The position numbers and the translations under genes are program-made. The notes under the pieces are model-generated. The model made no database searches. It worked only from the letters and a program-made list of their open reading frames with translations, and was not told the DNA's origin. Positions 50,247 through 62,300 of a DNA stretch of 64,000 nt are shown here, piece by piece. The stretch is from assembly GCA_032158295.1 (NCBI GenBank), contig CM063248.1, positions 14,770,657 to 14,834,656 on the forward strand, given 5' to 3'. The first letter of the stretch is position 1, and every line of letters starts with the position of its first letter. The DNA comes from Pycnopodia helianthoides (taxonomy: Eukaryota > Echinodermata > Asteroidea > Forcipulatida > Asteriidae).

Positions 50247-51406
50247 AAAACAACAACATCAACAACGCGTAAAGTATAGGTACCACTGTTGACATCTCTA
50301 TACTGTGCGTATCTTCTGCAATTTTACACTAGGTGGTTTTGCTGTCATTGGTCAGAGGGATAAAAACGTTAACAATTGGGGCAAGCCTTCAATGGAGGTA
50401 CAAGACCGGGCTTATTTTGGGCTCGCTGGAGGTAGGATCAAGGGTTAACTTTGAGGGACGGAATAGAGAGCCCGTGTCACTAGCACTGACAGCATTCAGT
50501 CGTCGTTTGTTTGAGTCAAACTGACCGCAGAGGTAAAAACTATAATGTACAATTTGATTACTGCCATGTTTGTGATTGTTATGTTTTGTTCGCGTTTTGC
50601 CGACTGATGCTAGTGTGAAGCTGGGGAAAGGCCTTTCTGATATTTAGCACTTCAGGGAAAGTTATGTCTGAAATGTTCGAGTTACCGTACAACACGAATC
50701 CACAACAAAACATGTAGGCCTATTTTAAGCTGCTGGTTTATCAGCAACAGAAACACTTGTGTTTCACCTCCGTGGTTGTATTGATTTGTTGCTACAACCA
50801 GATGATTAAACTATACACGTCCAAATGACAACTAATAATTACTTTGTCTATTTTCTTTTTCAATGGGCTCAACTTTTGGAAGTTGAAAAAAGGGTGTCAG
50901 TCTACAAAGATTCTGAAATTAGACGTTTCTCGATGGAAGCCAATCAGGGAAAGGTATTTTAGAGTGAGAAGAAAAAAAAGCTTTTGGGGCGAACTAAGAA
51001 AAAAATTGACTCGAGAGGAATTTGAACCTGCAACCCTCGGATTAAGTGTCGGGTGCTCTAAATTTAAGTTGGGATTTAATTATTTTTATAAAAACTCACA
51101 CATACCATGGAATTAATGGTGCAATAAAGTGGTGGGGGTAGCGTGGGAACGGTGCAGGGGGGGGGGGCAAGTTCCTACATGTTTTAAAGGAATAAAGAGC
51201 ACAATTGCAGAATTTTAAAACAAAAACAATGTGGTATTACTTTTTATTTGGCCCCCTTTTCCGGAAAAGGGTGGGGGCAGGTTTGGTCTAAACACATCAG
51301 CAACCATCTTCGTGCGTTTACAAAAAAAGTGTGACGCCACACCCAAAAGCCATAGCAAGAGTAACAAGAAATCATTAGATTTTAAGAGCATGTGACCATT
51401 TCAACT

Positions 51407-52090
51407 AACAAACAGGGACAGTGTTCAACCATTTCAGGTGACATACAAGGACAGTGTTCAACCATTTCAGGTGACATACAGGGACAGTGTTCAACCATTT
51501 CAGCTCACATACAGGGACAGTGTTCAGCCATTTCAGGTGACATACAGGGACAGTGTTCAATCATTTCAGGTGACATACAGGGACAGTGTTCAGCCATTTC
51601 AGGTGACATACAGGGACAGTGTTCAACCATTTCAGGTGACATACAGGGACAGTGTTCAGCCATTTCAGGTGACATACAGGGACAGTGTTCAACCATTTCA
51701 GGTGACATACAGGGACAGTGTTCAGCCATTTCAGGTGACATACAGGGACAGTGTTCAACCATTTCAGGTGACATACAGGGACAGTGTTCAGCCATTCCAG
51801 GTGACATACAGGGACAGTGTTCAACCATTTCAGGTGACATACAGGGACAGTGTTCAACCATTTTAGGTGACAAACAAGGACAGTGTTCAACCATTTCAGG
51901 TGACATACAGGGACAGTGTTCAACCATTTTAGGTGACAAACAAGGACAGTGTTCAACCATTTCAGGTGACATACAGGGACAGTGTTCAACCATTTTAGGT
52001 GACAAACAAGGACACTGTTCAACCATTTTAGGTGACATACAAGGACAGTGTTCAACTATTTAAGCTGACATACAGGCACAGTGTTCAAGG
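51407..52090. repeat. 33-bp minisatellite, about 20 units, with dimeric higher-order structure
   Basis: A tandem array of about 20 units of a 33-bp sequence (GACATACAGGGACAGTGTTC followed by AACCATTTCAGGT). Because 33 is a multiple of three and the units contain few stops, frames stay open on both strands and give artefactual 11-residue repeats (QGQCSTISGDI). In the middle, units alternate between TTCAACC and TTCAGCC; in the last third they alternate between CATTTCAGGTGACATACAGG and CATTTTAGGTGACAAACAAG. Both imply 66-bp dimers. The array lies 1.5-2.2 kb upstream of the Xlox start codon. Confidence 0.97.
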
Positions 52091-52396
52091 CCAGTTGCCT
52101 ATAATTCTTCCATATATTTTCAAACGAGATAGCTATTAAGGCACGTATAAAACTGTTTTATGTGACTAGTTTAAAGATGCTATATCATGGAACTTTCCTT
52201 GAAAAATACACTGCATCACTTTCTCACCTTTGACCTCACCGTGATTCAACGTAATGTTGCTAAGAGTGACGAAGGGAACACGTGCCTCCGAATCGGGCCC
52301 GCACTACCACAATACAACGTTGAATTCGCTATTTATGCAGGTTGTGGGTCTGGAATTTTAAACACTTTTATTAGTTTTTTTCAGGGAAACACGAGA

Positions 52397-52572
52397 CCAG
52401 CCGTCGATTTCACCAAACTCTTCATTACTTAGGATTAATCTTAGGACTTAGGACGAGTTAAGTTCCGTATCCATAGACGTTAGGACACATTGAACCCATC
52501 CTAAGTTAGGACGAGTTACTCGTCCTAACTCGAGATAGGATTAATCCTAGCGTTTCGTGAAATCGGCTGCAG
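52397..52572. mobile_element. Palindromic MITE (TTAGGACGAGT type)
   Basis: GCCGTCGATTTCACCAAAC at the left is inverted with GCGTTTCGTGAAATCGGCTG at the right. The inner parts AGGATTAATCTTAGGA and GGACGAGTTACTCGTCC are palindromic. About 175 bp, no coding capacity. The TAGGACGAGT motif is common in short elements of marine deuterostomes. Confidence 0.7.
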
Positions 52573-52917
52573 ATAGCACTTTTAATTTTTAACAGCGAAA
52601 ACCGGGTCCATCAAACTCGTCTGAAATGCAATCAATTTTGTGTGTCAAGATGTTCAATTCGGCCATATACAGACTGGAAATAATATCAACAAATCCTCTC
52701 GTCAATAAAGTCACTGACAATCAATTCCATGTGTATAGTCTCCGTTGAAAACTCTTTCTGTTCAGGAGATTCATAAGCGTTGATTTACATCAGTTGACGC
52801 CATCTTTTCTTATCAATATAAGTGCTTAAAGATGTCATCGTTGGTGTCAACATAATGCTGATAGGCAAACCTAAAAAAATATATAATAAAAGTCACCTGT
52901 AAATGTTTCAGGAGAAC

Positions 52918-53265
52918 AAAGTGTGTACTTGTTGGGAAAACAGCAAAAAATCGGTCACGGTATTTTCATTACGAACGTCGAATCCATTCATATTTAGCGA
53001 GGTATTTAAACAGCGGGTACCAACAGCACCTCTGGCCGCACCACTCACAAACGGACACCGCAGAAAAATGAACCACCTTCAGGCGATCTTCTGAGATTCA
53101 AATTTGTCGACATACGTTTATTGGTTTCTAATCAACGGGGGTACTTGAGACAAAATAATTCCACAGAATACTAACTACCATTACCATCTTTATAACAAGT
53201 AATCTTTCGGATAAAAATTACACGATTCTTTTGTGGGTGTCTTTACCAAAGTATGGCTCTACCTT
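52918..53265. repeat. Dispersed repeat with internal hairpin (copy 2)
   Basis: The direct-orientation relative of 43444-43790. Shared blocks include TTGGGAAAACAGCAAAAAAT, GAACGTCGAATCCATTCAT, TCTGGCCGCACCACTCACAA and TCAACGGGGGTACTTGAGAC. The hairpin arms have decayed in this copy. Confidence 0.7.
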
Positions 53266-54542
53266 TAAACATTCGAGTGAAGTCTTTCCTTTACAGATTC
53301 GAAAAGAGCAAAGGGAAAACCTCGCTGGTCTGCTAACCTAATTTTAAACATCCACGCATAATGTAAGTTACATGGGTCTGGACGTAGCAACCAAAAAATC
53401 TTATTTACAGTTCAATTAGGCTTCATTTAAGCATATTTATATCAGAAATTACAGGAAAATAGCTTGTAGAGTGGATTAACAATGTTCAAACAGTCGCACG
53501 GTCTTTCCCAAAGTAGCTACCAAACACAAATCCAAAAGAGCGTGGCAGATTTAATTTTGAGGTCACGACAGCTCGTAAACACCCGACCTGTTTAAAATAT
53601 CTACAAATAATTAACTTGGAAATGACATTCGTGCACTGTTTTTTTTTTAATAAACCAATTTCCTGAGCCATACGTGTACGCGTTTTGCCGTGGTTAAAAA
53701 ACTTAACTGAATCCGCACGATGTACAGTAGCATGTATAAAGCTAGGTGCCACCGGCTGTATCCGTTGCAAACCTCGCAGCAAGGGGAGGCATCGTCATGG
53801 CTTCCAGACCGAGTAAAGTGAAGAACTTTTCCCATCTCACTGGAGAGCGGGTATTATTGACCAGTGAATAAACTGAATATTTTGAAAGAGGGGTGTGACG
53901 ATTAGATTGTTTAAAATGTTGGATCTTGACTGAGGTGTCTTTTTTATAACTAAATCTGCGGGTACAATCATGTATTAATCGATAAGAGAGGCGGATGCTA
54001 AACACTGTAATGTGTTTGACCATAATCCTATCTGCACAATTAGTCATGAAAGTTATTACCTGATACTTACACCACGCAGCAATCATAACCATCCCTCAAA
54101 AAAACTCATCCTTACGTCAAAACAGAGGCCTGACAATAGAGGGAAATAGTCTGGTACCGTTAAGATATGACAGTCTGTTATAAACAATTGCACTGTGCGT
54201 TATGGGCATCTGACACAAGTGACTAAGTGCTGTGAATGCGTAAAATCAGTAAAACCGACTGCAGTCAATGGACAACCGTAGGATTTCATAATCTGATTCA
54301 TTGGTGGTAGGATGAGTCGATGTTTTCAACGGACCCCCGGATCGGCCAGTGCTTTAAGGTCCTTATTTACAATTTGATATTTTGTAAAAACCAAAAGGGA
54401 CGTGACTTATGGTTATAAAACCGGGGAGAATAACCAAACACTGCGGATAAAACAGAAGTAACTACTACCAGTAAACGTGCGGGTACAGACATGTGTAAAT
54501 CTCGCTTCGGAGGAGCGTTGACTCTGAAGAGAGCCGTTGGTA

Positions 54543-54592
54543 TGGCATCGACGTTTCGATCAATATACTCTGCTCGTCTTCAAGAGAATGCT
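54543..54592 (-). ncRNA. Hammerhead-like motif on the minus strand, retroelement relic
   Basis: On the minus strand CTTGAAGA (complement of 54577-54584) is followed by GAGCA, an 8-base loop and TGATC (five-pair stem with one mismatch), then GAAACGTC (GAAAC is the complement of 54553-54557). This is the block order of the hammerhead core, with one extra T in the first block. The flanks look like a larger dispersed element, probably Penelope-like. The extra base makes activity doubtful. Confidence 0.35.
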
Positions 54593-56100
54593 GGACTGCT
54601 GTTAAAAATGTTTTCCCGACAAAACTCATGGTTATCTTCCCTTCGCCAAACAAAATGCTTCGTGGAAAATATAAAGACAGAGCTTCATAATATTGTACAC
54701 CAACTTTATGAAATTCTTTCACATTGCATGAGGGCCATGAAAAGTGATCCGACGCCATATACAAACGACCTATGAAATTGAAATGATCATGGTTTCCAAG
54801 ATATTGTTGTCAAGAGTTCATTGAATGTTTCTGCTGTAAGTTCCGTTTTCTAAAGGAGAACTGAGACAATGTTCTTGACTTTACCAAAAAGAGTCTTACT
54901 CTTAGACGGGAAAAGCGTAGTCTGGGCAATTTGAACTGGTGTCAAATTTATAGAAACGGTGTCTTCGGATACAAAACAAATTATATTTATTTGTTTTCAA
55001 TCATTACTTGCAAATAGTAAATATGACTGATGGTAATATTACAATACATTATTGCATCAGAAAGGTGGTTTAGGCCTAGGCCCTAAATAATCCGGTGTAA
55101 TAATCCGTCGGTTATGATGTAACTTTTGAGAAAATTGATTCTGTTCTGTGTAAGTGTAACTGGGGAAACAAATTCCCAAACACAAACAAAAACCTAAAGA
55201 AAACGTATGAAAATACTGAAAATAAAACAATGGTCTCTTAAAAACGTGAGAATCAGTTTCAGTACAATTTACACAAAGGACTCTTGAAAGCCAATCAGAT
55301 ATTGATCTTCAGGGTGCATGCCATTGTTGTATTTTTTCCCCAAGCCCTTTAAACTCAACCACTATAGGCCATTGGGAACAGACACAGTCAAGCCCTATTA
55401 ATCCACGTTACATAAAGGTGTATTTTTAATAGCTCCAATACATTTATAGAACAATATTCCATTTTAATGGTGTTGTCATAATGACTGTAAATAAATTAAC
55501 CTGCTTATATTATGAAAACACTTTACACCTGTGTTATGACATTTGTTATTGACTTGATTTTTTTTGGAAATACTACCCGAGCCCTTCATTAAATTTTATG
55601 ACATCCATGTACCCTTCATGTCGTAATCACAGTTTACAACAAGAAAGACTGCGTTATGGGAGTCTAACGTAGCTCCATGAGATAACGAACAAGTCGGGTT
55701 ATCTTTGCGGAGCAGCGTTTTCAAAAGGCCCGGACCATCGTTCAAAGCTCACCCGGAAGAAACCAGTAATACGAAACGAAACCGTGTTGACAGAATTCAC
55801 CGTGTTTCTGAGACATCCCCCACCGGGAGCCCATATGCATGGCAACCGGGGAATGCAGCGACTGCATCGGTACACCAACACCGGGTCGGCGCGCTGCGTT
55901 CACACAGATCCGCCGCTATCTGGTACAAGATGCATATCAGATAAGCACACCAGTCACAACATTGGTACACATCGAAACACTCCAACATGCCACCTCATAA
56001 TACAAGCCCACGGGTCTGTGTTGGATGTGTCCGCCGTGTGTGCAGCAACTCAACCTGCGTGGAATGAGAACATTACAGGCGTTGCACCATCAGGATAACA

Positions 56101-56165
56101 GCATCTTCTAGGTTGAGGTGGGGGTGGGAGGGGGGGGGGGGAGGATGGAGGAGGGGGGGGGGGTA
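56101..56165 (+). repeat. Poly-G tract
   Basis: Two runs of 11-13 G within 65 bp, in a purine-only stretch. G-quadruplex-capable. Confidence 0.9.
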
Positions 56166-57029
56166 TGGTGAGGTCACACCCAGCTGTGGTAACTGTCATT
56201 GTCTGTTTAACCGGAGTTACTCATTATCTTGTTCCTATAGTGTCAGTGGATTGTTAACACTTCTGTGTTGGTGAACCGCAAAAGATACCATATCGTGGTT
56301 GTTTGTACTTTAAACATGGGGGAAAAAATGCTTTCATTGGTATCAACTCATATTATATTCATACACCATGGACTCGAATCTTTTATATTTGATACACGCA
56401 ACGTGGACCCTCATCAACATCACCACTTGTGGAAAGAAATATTTAATAGGCGTATGACAAGAAACCAAGCCTGTTGTTTGACGGCCCCGTCATGGTGGAA
56501 CACCTTACTTTAACTCATTCAATTCCATGATAAAAAACGGAGGCCTGATGTTGTAGTACGGTTCCTTTGCAATGCGAATTTGAACGAACTTCATAATGCA
56601 TAGATGATGATTGATGTTGTACTAGAGGTTGAATTGATACAAACTGTATCAAGTTATAAATATTTATTTGCTTTTGATGCTGGTAAATTTGTTAATGTAT
56701 CGTAGTGGTTTTTCCCTAATGATTAATTTCTATCATGTAAAAGCGCACTGAGATTATTTGACGATGTATTAATGCGCTGTAAGAAAAACACAATACAAAT
56801 TATTATCACGAAGAAGAATGAAAAACCTTAATTTTAAGAAGATAATTTTAAATTTATGATGTGCACGACTTGGTGAAAAACAGGGCCCACTCCTCGTGGA
56901 GATTGAATTGATAGTATGAGGTCGACAACTGAAACTACGTCAGCTGAGCCAAGTCTCGTCGGGTTGTTATCTGTGGCTGTGAACCGCCGAGCAGCAACGG
57001 CAAACCCCTCTCTGCTAAACATTGGCCTG

Positions 57030-57440
57030 ACCTGTGTGTGCCCATTAAAGGAACCGGCTCCTCTCCAACCTTACCACAACTCAAAGAAGAGACGGTATCA
57101 CTCTCCGATCGGATAAATATTTTACCAGGGGCTCCTTTGAGGCTCGCCGACGAGCCTGTCACGAGCATCGGCCGGGGGAGCAAAGGTCCACAGCGGCAAG
57201 ACGAGGCGCCTCATTGCACCCCGCGCCGTGATTGGTCAACGAGACGCAGAAGGAGGGGTTAAACCATCCCACAGCCAATCGCAGACGCCCTAAGAGGTTT
57301 GATGGACGGTCGGTGCGGGGTCCAACGATCAAGATGACCGCGCATGGGCAGTAAAGAGGCGGGAAGGGAACAGCAGGTTGTAAATAATATTTTTTTTTCT
57401 GTTCAAGAGTTACCCTCTGATATCATCGATTGTTTACATG
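57030..57440. promoter_or_regulatory. GC-rich block with paired CCAAT boxes and a FoxA-type site
   Basis: A GC-rich island in AT-rich DNA, 7 kb upstream of the Xlox start. It has an inverted CCAAT box in GTGATTGGTCAACG (ATTGG 57231-57235), a direct one in CAGCCAATCG (57275-57279), and TGTTTAC (57431-57437), a FoxA core. No convincing coding frame starts here in either direction. It could be an orphan promoter, an alternative Xlox promoter or an enhancer. Confidence 0.3.
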
Positions 57441-59018
57441 TTTTAGCTGACAATGGCTAAATTGGTTACGTCTGTTACATTTTTAAAAAATTGAAGCTCA
57501 CGCACAAACTCCAGTAACCTTGACTAATTGGTTATCTTGTAAAGTGTGCAATGGTCAAAATAATGTTTACACTCTCCTTCGAGAGTCAACAAGAATTTAC
57601 ATACAAAACATATTTATTACAAACAAGCTGATGTTATAAATTTTGCCAAGTGTTTGTCATGGTTGTTTTGATAAAACTTGAAGTTGCAATTCCCTGGTAC
57701 TACGTGATGCGATTTCAAAGTTTCAGGCCCGCCTCAACGTTTTTCCACGTCGGCTCAGTTCAAGTCCAAGTATCAGGCAAACCCACCAAACCACTTAAAT
57801 TGATCAAAATTCCTAAAACAAAGAAAAAAGGGATTATCACGAATCCAGCAGAAAACGCATTCACCTGCGGAATCACGTAAATATCTTGCATGAAGAAACC
57901 CTTCCTCCATACGGACGATGAAATTAAATTTGGGGAGAAAAGAACCCGTCTACGTCTGTGTCGGCACGGCGTAAACCCACAGACGACTTCTGGTCACGAT
58001 CATAATTCCCGCGCGCGCCGAAAGAACGGCTTTTGCTTTAATGGCTCGCTGATCGGTCAAGTCTATTTTCACCGTACATGTGCCGCAAGGGACGATTTTG
58101 TTCCCTCTCTCCATCCGTTAATCAAATAGTATTGGATGTTAAGCAAACCTCTCCACATTACACATTAACTTCCTGAGATTACTGAAGGCCACAAGGGGAC
58201 ACCGTCACCTAGAAATGAATGATGGAAAATCCATGGAAGCTACCGCATTGATCTATTATGTTTGGTTTATGTATAATTCGAGAGCGAGCGATTGTTGGGG
58301 GGGGGGGGTCGGCAGGTTAAAAAAACACGAAAAACTAAAAGCATTTCATAGACTTGACCTAATCCCATCCACTCACGTGATACGTTGTGATCCTTCATAA
58401 GACGCTCAGCGTATCGTAGCCCTCTGGAGTGGAGGGGAAAGGGAATCTTGGGTGAGAACAAGATTTAGTGTTTCATTTTATAGGGGTGTGTAGTAGACTT
58501 GGCTGGATTAGACTTGGTAACAAGTCCTTGACGTCAGTTTTTTGTCTACCTGATAGTCAATACAGGACAAGTTCACACAAGAATCATTTCATCGACAAGA
58601 GGCTGATATTGCCTAGTACCAAACACATGTTTTTTTTGCATGAGTACCTGTTAACATCGACCGTTAGTCGTCAAAATGGTCCTTGTTCGAACTTGACCAC
58701 AGTATTGCCTGAAATAGCGCCCTCAGGTGGATTAACCTTCGATCACATCCTTGGAATCCTGTTCATTGGTTTGTACACACCTATGGTGAGTTAGTGGGCA
58801 GAACAATGTGATTGGTCAGAATCGCAAAAGCCTTGTATAAAATGAATATTCAAACTTTAACTGTCTATACAGTTAGAGTTAGAGCGTGTGAAAGCCAATC
58901 TAAGAGAGGCAAAAATTACGTTTTGCGTGGCTGAGATGCAGATACTGACAACCGCGTTCTCAGACTTAAAATCAAATCTAAGGCTGGATCGGTCCACGAT
59001 CGATTTCTATAAGATAAA

Positions 59019-59157
59019 GGCCGTGTCCGAATTGGCAGCTACGGCCTCGGCTACGGCTGGATTCTCACGTCATCATGCATTGAAGTATATGACGTCCTTA
59101 GCAACACCCTTAGCAGCAGTCGTAGCCGTAGCTGTAGCCGCCATTTCGGATACGGCA
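59019..59157. mobile_element. MITE, GGCCGTGTCCGA-end family (subtype A, best preserved)
   Basis: GGCCGTGTCCGAATTGGCAG at the left is inverted with GCCGCCATTTCGGATACGGC at the right, the pairing running about 40 bp inward through the CGGCTACGGC repeats. The interior ATGACGTCCTTAGCAACACC matches the 12395-12522 copy. It creates an alanine-rich chance frame. Confidence 0.75.
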
Positions 59158-59570
59158 TAGGTCTCTATATGTACACTGAGCTGATGATAACGTGCGCCCT
59201 CGCGTGTCCGCTCCATGCCAGTCACCCCTTGAGTTGGTGATCCCGACTTGATCTGACTGGTAGAAGTTTGCGCATGGTCAATGAGCTCATCTACGCTATT
59301 GAAAACGGACCGGACAGTTATACCCAATAGTTATGCGAGCACGAAAATCGATTGCTACCAAATAACGACAACCCGCCAAATGGCAATTGTAAAATTGCCG
59401 GATTGAATGGTGAAATTTCCAAACGGAACTGTTTTGATTGACAAATAATCTAGGAAAGACGATCACCTTCAACAACGAACCAGGGAGGAAATAAAGAGAA
59501 GAAACCAGTTAGGTTGTGTGAAGTTTGGCACACTCAGTACATCTTTTGAGACCACACCCTTCCTATATCC

Positions 59571-59985
59571 CTGAAGAGGCAGGTATTCGATCGGTGCATC
59601 TGTCCTATCGCATGGTGCCGAGACATGGACAACCACCAAACGTCTTGAGACAAAACTAAGGGTGACAGAGAGGGCTATGGAAAGAATAATAAAAGGTCAA
59701 CAAAGAAGGACAGGGTGACAAAATGAGGACCTCAGAAAGAAATCAAGAGTGTATGATATTATTAAGACCATTAAAACAAAGAAGTGGAGATGGGCATGTA
59801 GGTCACCTAGCAACAACCAACTGGACTCCAAGAAACCGAACAAGAAAAAGAAGGAGACAAAACAGAAGATAGAGAGATGAACAATAAGAACCGGGGCATT
59901 GCTTGGCAAAATGCATCTTAGGATAGAGTGAAACGGAGAATAAGTGAAGAGGCTTTCCTCCTGCAGTGGTCAGTGAAAAGAAGCA
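59571..59985 (+). mobile_element. Decayed non-LTR retrotransposon 3' end (reverse transcriptase C-terminus)
   Basis: Conceptual translation shows the C-terminal region of an RTE-type LINE polyprotein: VFDRCI, then after a small deletion and frame change LSHGAETWTTTKRLETKLRV, TERAMERIIKG, DLRKKSRVYDIIKTIKTKKW ending RWACR, and a last block QDRVKRRISEEAFLLQW-like, followed by an AAG-rich tail. It is broken by in-frame stops (TGA about 59716, TGA about 59878, TAG about 59918) and at least one indel. Only the last few hundred bases of the element remain, as expected from 5' truncation. The clade is inferred from motif resemblance. Confidence 0.75.
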
Positions 59986-60205
59986 AGAAGAAGAATTCCA
60001 AAAGTTAAACAAGGAAGGAAAACAATTTACGGTGTTTGCAGTTTCCTTTTCTTTGAATAGAAAGCATTTCAGAAAAACTGTTTCTTCAAAGAATTATTAC
60101 AACAAACAACACTCAGAGAAGGCCATTGAAAAATGAAAACAAGGGGACGCTATTGAGGGCGCTCTTTGCGTGGACCAGTCAGCTCTGGATCCTTTACTGT
60201 ACGGT

Positions 60206-60320
60206 AGGCGGTGTCCGAATCAAGCTACTCCGGCTACGGGTAAGGCCGTTGGCTGCAATACAACGACAACATTGAAAAACAATGACTTTAATTCGTGTTC
60301 CAGCCATAGCTACGGCTGGG
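60206..60320. mobile_element. MITE, GGCCGTGTCCGA-end family (subtype B, partial)
   Basis: Begins GGCGGTGTCCGAATCAAGCT and shares GGCCGTTGGCTGCAATACAA with the 5701-5827 copy. The right end runs into a poly-G tract at 60318-60333 and is lost. Confidence 0.5.
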
Positions 60321-61510
60321 GGGGGGGGGGGGAGAACTAATCCCCGGGGTAACACGTAAGGTTTTCCGTGGATACATTTCCCGGTTGGTTGACAGGGGTA
60401 GGGGGGGACACACGACACACACATAATTGCCAATGACAACGGCCTAGCACAATAGTTATTAGCCATCGTTTACGGAGCGTATACCCCTAGAAAACATGCA
60501 AACAAACAGATTGATGAAATGTCAAAGTTCGTAACAGGGTGAACATGCCCTCACATTATTGCCAGGTTGTATATGGACTCAATGTGGACCCAATGCGTCA
60601 CAGTGCAATAGCTCATAGGCATAAGCGCCATCTTAAAAAAAATACCGCGTCGATGCATCTTGGAAACTGATTAATAATAAAACAGGCTGCCGAGGGGATG
60701 CCTTGCTGTTGTTTACACGTAACTATGTTTTCAAGTTGTGTACCGCATTGCTTCAAAATCAATGCGGCATGATGGTTGCCGGTGTTACTTGGATTCAAAC
60801 TTCACCCAGAGTCCTTTGCGCATCGATCATGCGCACTGGGGCATCCGAATGGGCTATTGCTAATCTTGTCTGAGATTGTAGGGCATTGCAGTTTTAATAC
60901 TCTTGTACAATTACAGCATACTTTAAATATGGAAGTTTCAAGCCTCTATCATTCAGATTAAAGCCACTAGCGTTGTCTTTATATAATTCTGAATTTGAGC
61001 ATTTACGGCCCTTCATACAGAAATCGCGAAATAATGCTGTTGTAATGAGGGCGCTGTGTAACTTTGAGTGTGTTTCAGACCATCAACAACAGCAAAAGTT
61101 TAGCCCCAAGAGCTGGGACCGTGATAGGGACTAGGACTGTTCGGGTAATCACCAAGGAATGGCGGCAACCCTTGACAAGTTTGAAAACAGAGCGAATTTT
61201 TAATAACCTGTCTGTCTTTGGTCGTGCTGTTGACCTCACTGTCGTGCTGGTAAACTGTGGCATTGACGTAACGATCCAGCAAATAGCCGCGCATGAAGCA
61301 GTCAAATTACACAAGGCTCAGTCGTAACATGGTTACAAAAAACTATACACTAAAAACAAAGCCCGCCCTCTGGAGGGGGTGTGCCCTTAGGAGTAACATT
61401 GATTGACATCATTAAAGCCATTTATGACACGTCGCTATGACAATGTCACCTTCAAATTGTATAAATGATAACAAGTGACCCCCCATAGAATAGGACACAC
61501 CAAGTAGTCA

Positions 61511-61700
61511 TGGAAAAATAATACGAAAATGTACAGGTGACAGCAGACATTTGGGTCCTTGGGCTATGTTGGTTTTGGGAAAGTAGTACAAAAATGTGGA
61601 GGTGAGAATAGATTTTGAGTCTTTATGGGCTGTGTTGGTTTGGGAAATATAGTCAGGTGACAGGATACATTTTGTGTCGTAATGGGTTGTGTTGGTTGTA
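61511..61700. repeat. Three-copy imperfect minisatellite, unit about 65 bp
   Basis: Three direct copies containing GTGACAG.AGACATTTTG..TC, TATGGGCTGTGTTGGTTTGG and GGAAA.TAGTAC.AAAATG, each diverged by substitutions and small gaps. Confidence 0.7.
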
Positions 61701-62300
61701 CTCTCCCCCTATGTACATGAGTCTAGACTCGAAGGCTTCGGCGCAGTGGCTATGGCCGGATCGCTTGACAACAAGCGATCAAACCTTCCGCCAACTGTTC
61801 ATCCATAAAGGGTAACATGTAAGATCATGAATCTGAGCCCACACCCAACTGGTCCGAGACCAAGATAGAGGTCTAGAGACCTACACTACTCTAGGCACTC
61901 GCTGCGATAGCAATACACGTTGGGGACAGCACATTTGTGTACGCTTTTCGCACTTGTTGGAAAAATGTACGAGTAAAAAAAACCTGAAATTAATTGTTCG
62001 CGTGTGAATTGCTATCAAAGCAATTTCACACACCATTGTTTTAAGGCATCCACAGTCGGTGGCTACAAAAAAAATTTGCACTCCTACATCAAATTACTTG
62101 TGACTGGGACAAATTTTTTCTTAACAAACCAATTCCAATTTATTAGTTAAATTGTAAAAAAAACCTGTTAATCACAGAAGTTCTTCAAAGAGAGATCAGC
62201 GCTTATTTTTGCGACAAGTTTTCTTACACTATGGCTCATGCGATCGATGTATATCATGGCCACGAGGTTTGAACTCTTCCCATGTGTCGTAATGAGAAGT

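Noticed and set aside
51392..52063. Long repetitive proteins on both strands (units such as QGQCSTISGDI)
   Set aside because: They arise because the 33-bp unit is a multiple of three and nearly stop-free. Several overlapping frames on both strands are open at once, so none is evidence of a gene.
51407..52090. CRISPR-like array
   Set aside because: The units are contiguous with no unique spacers, and the sequence is eukaryotic.
54491..54775. 94-residue open frame on the plus strand and 99-residue frame opposite
   Set aside because: Both fall over the dispersed element containing the hammerhead-like motif; neither resembles a known protein.
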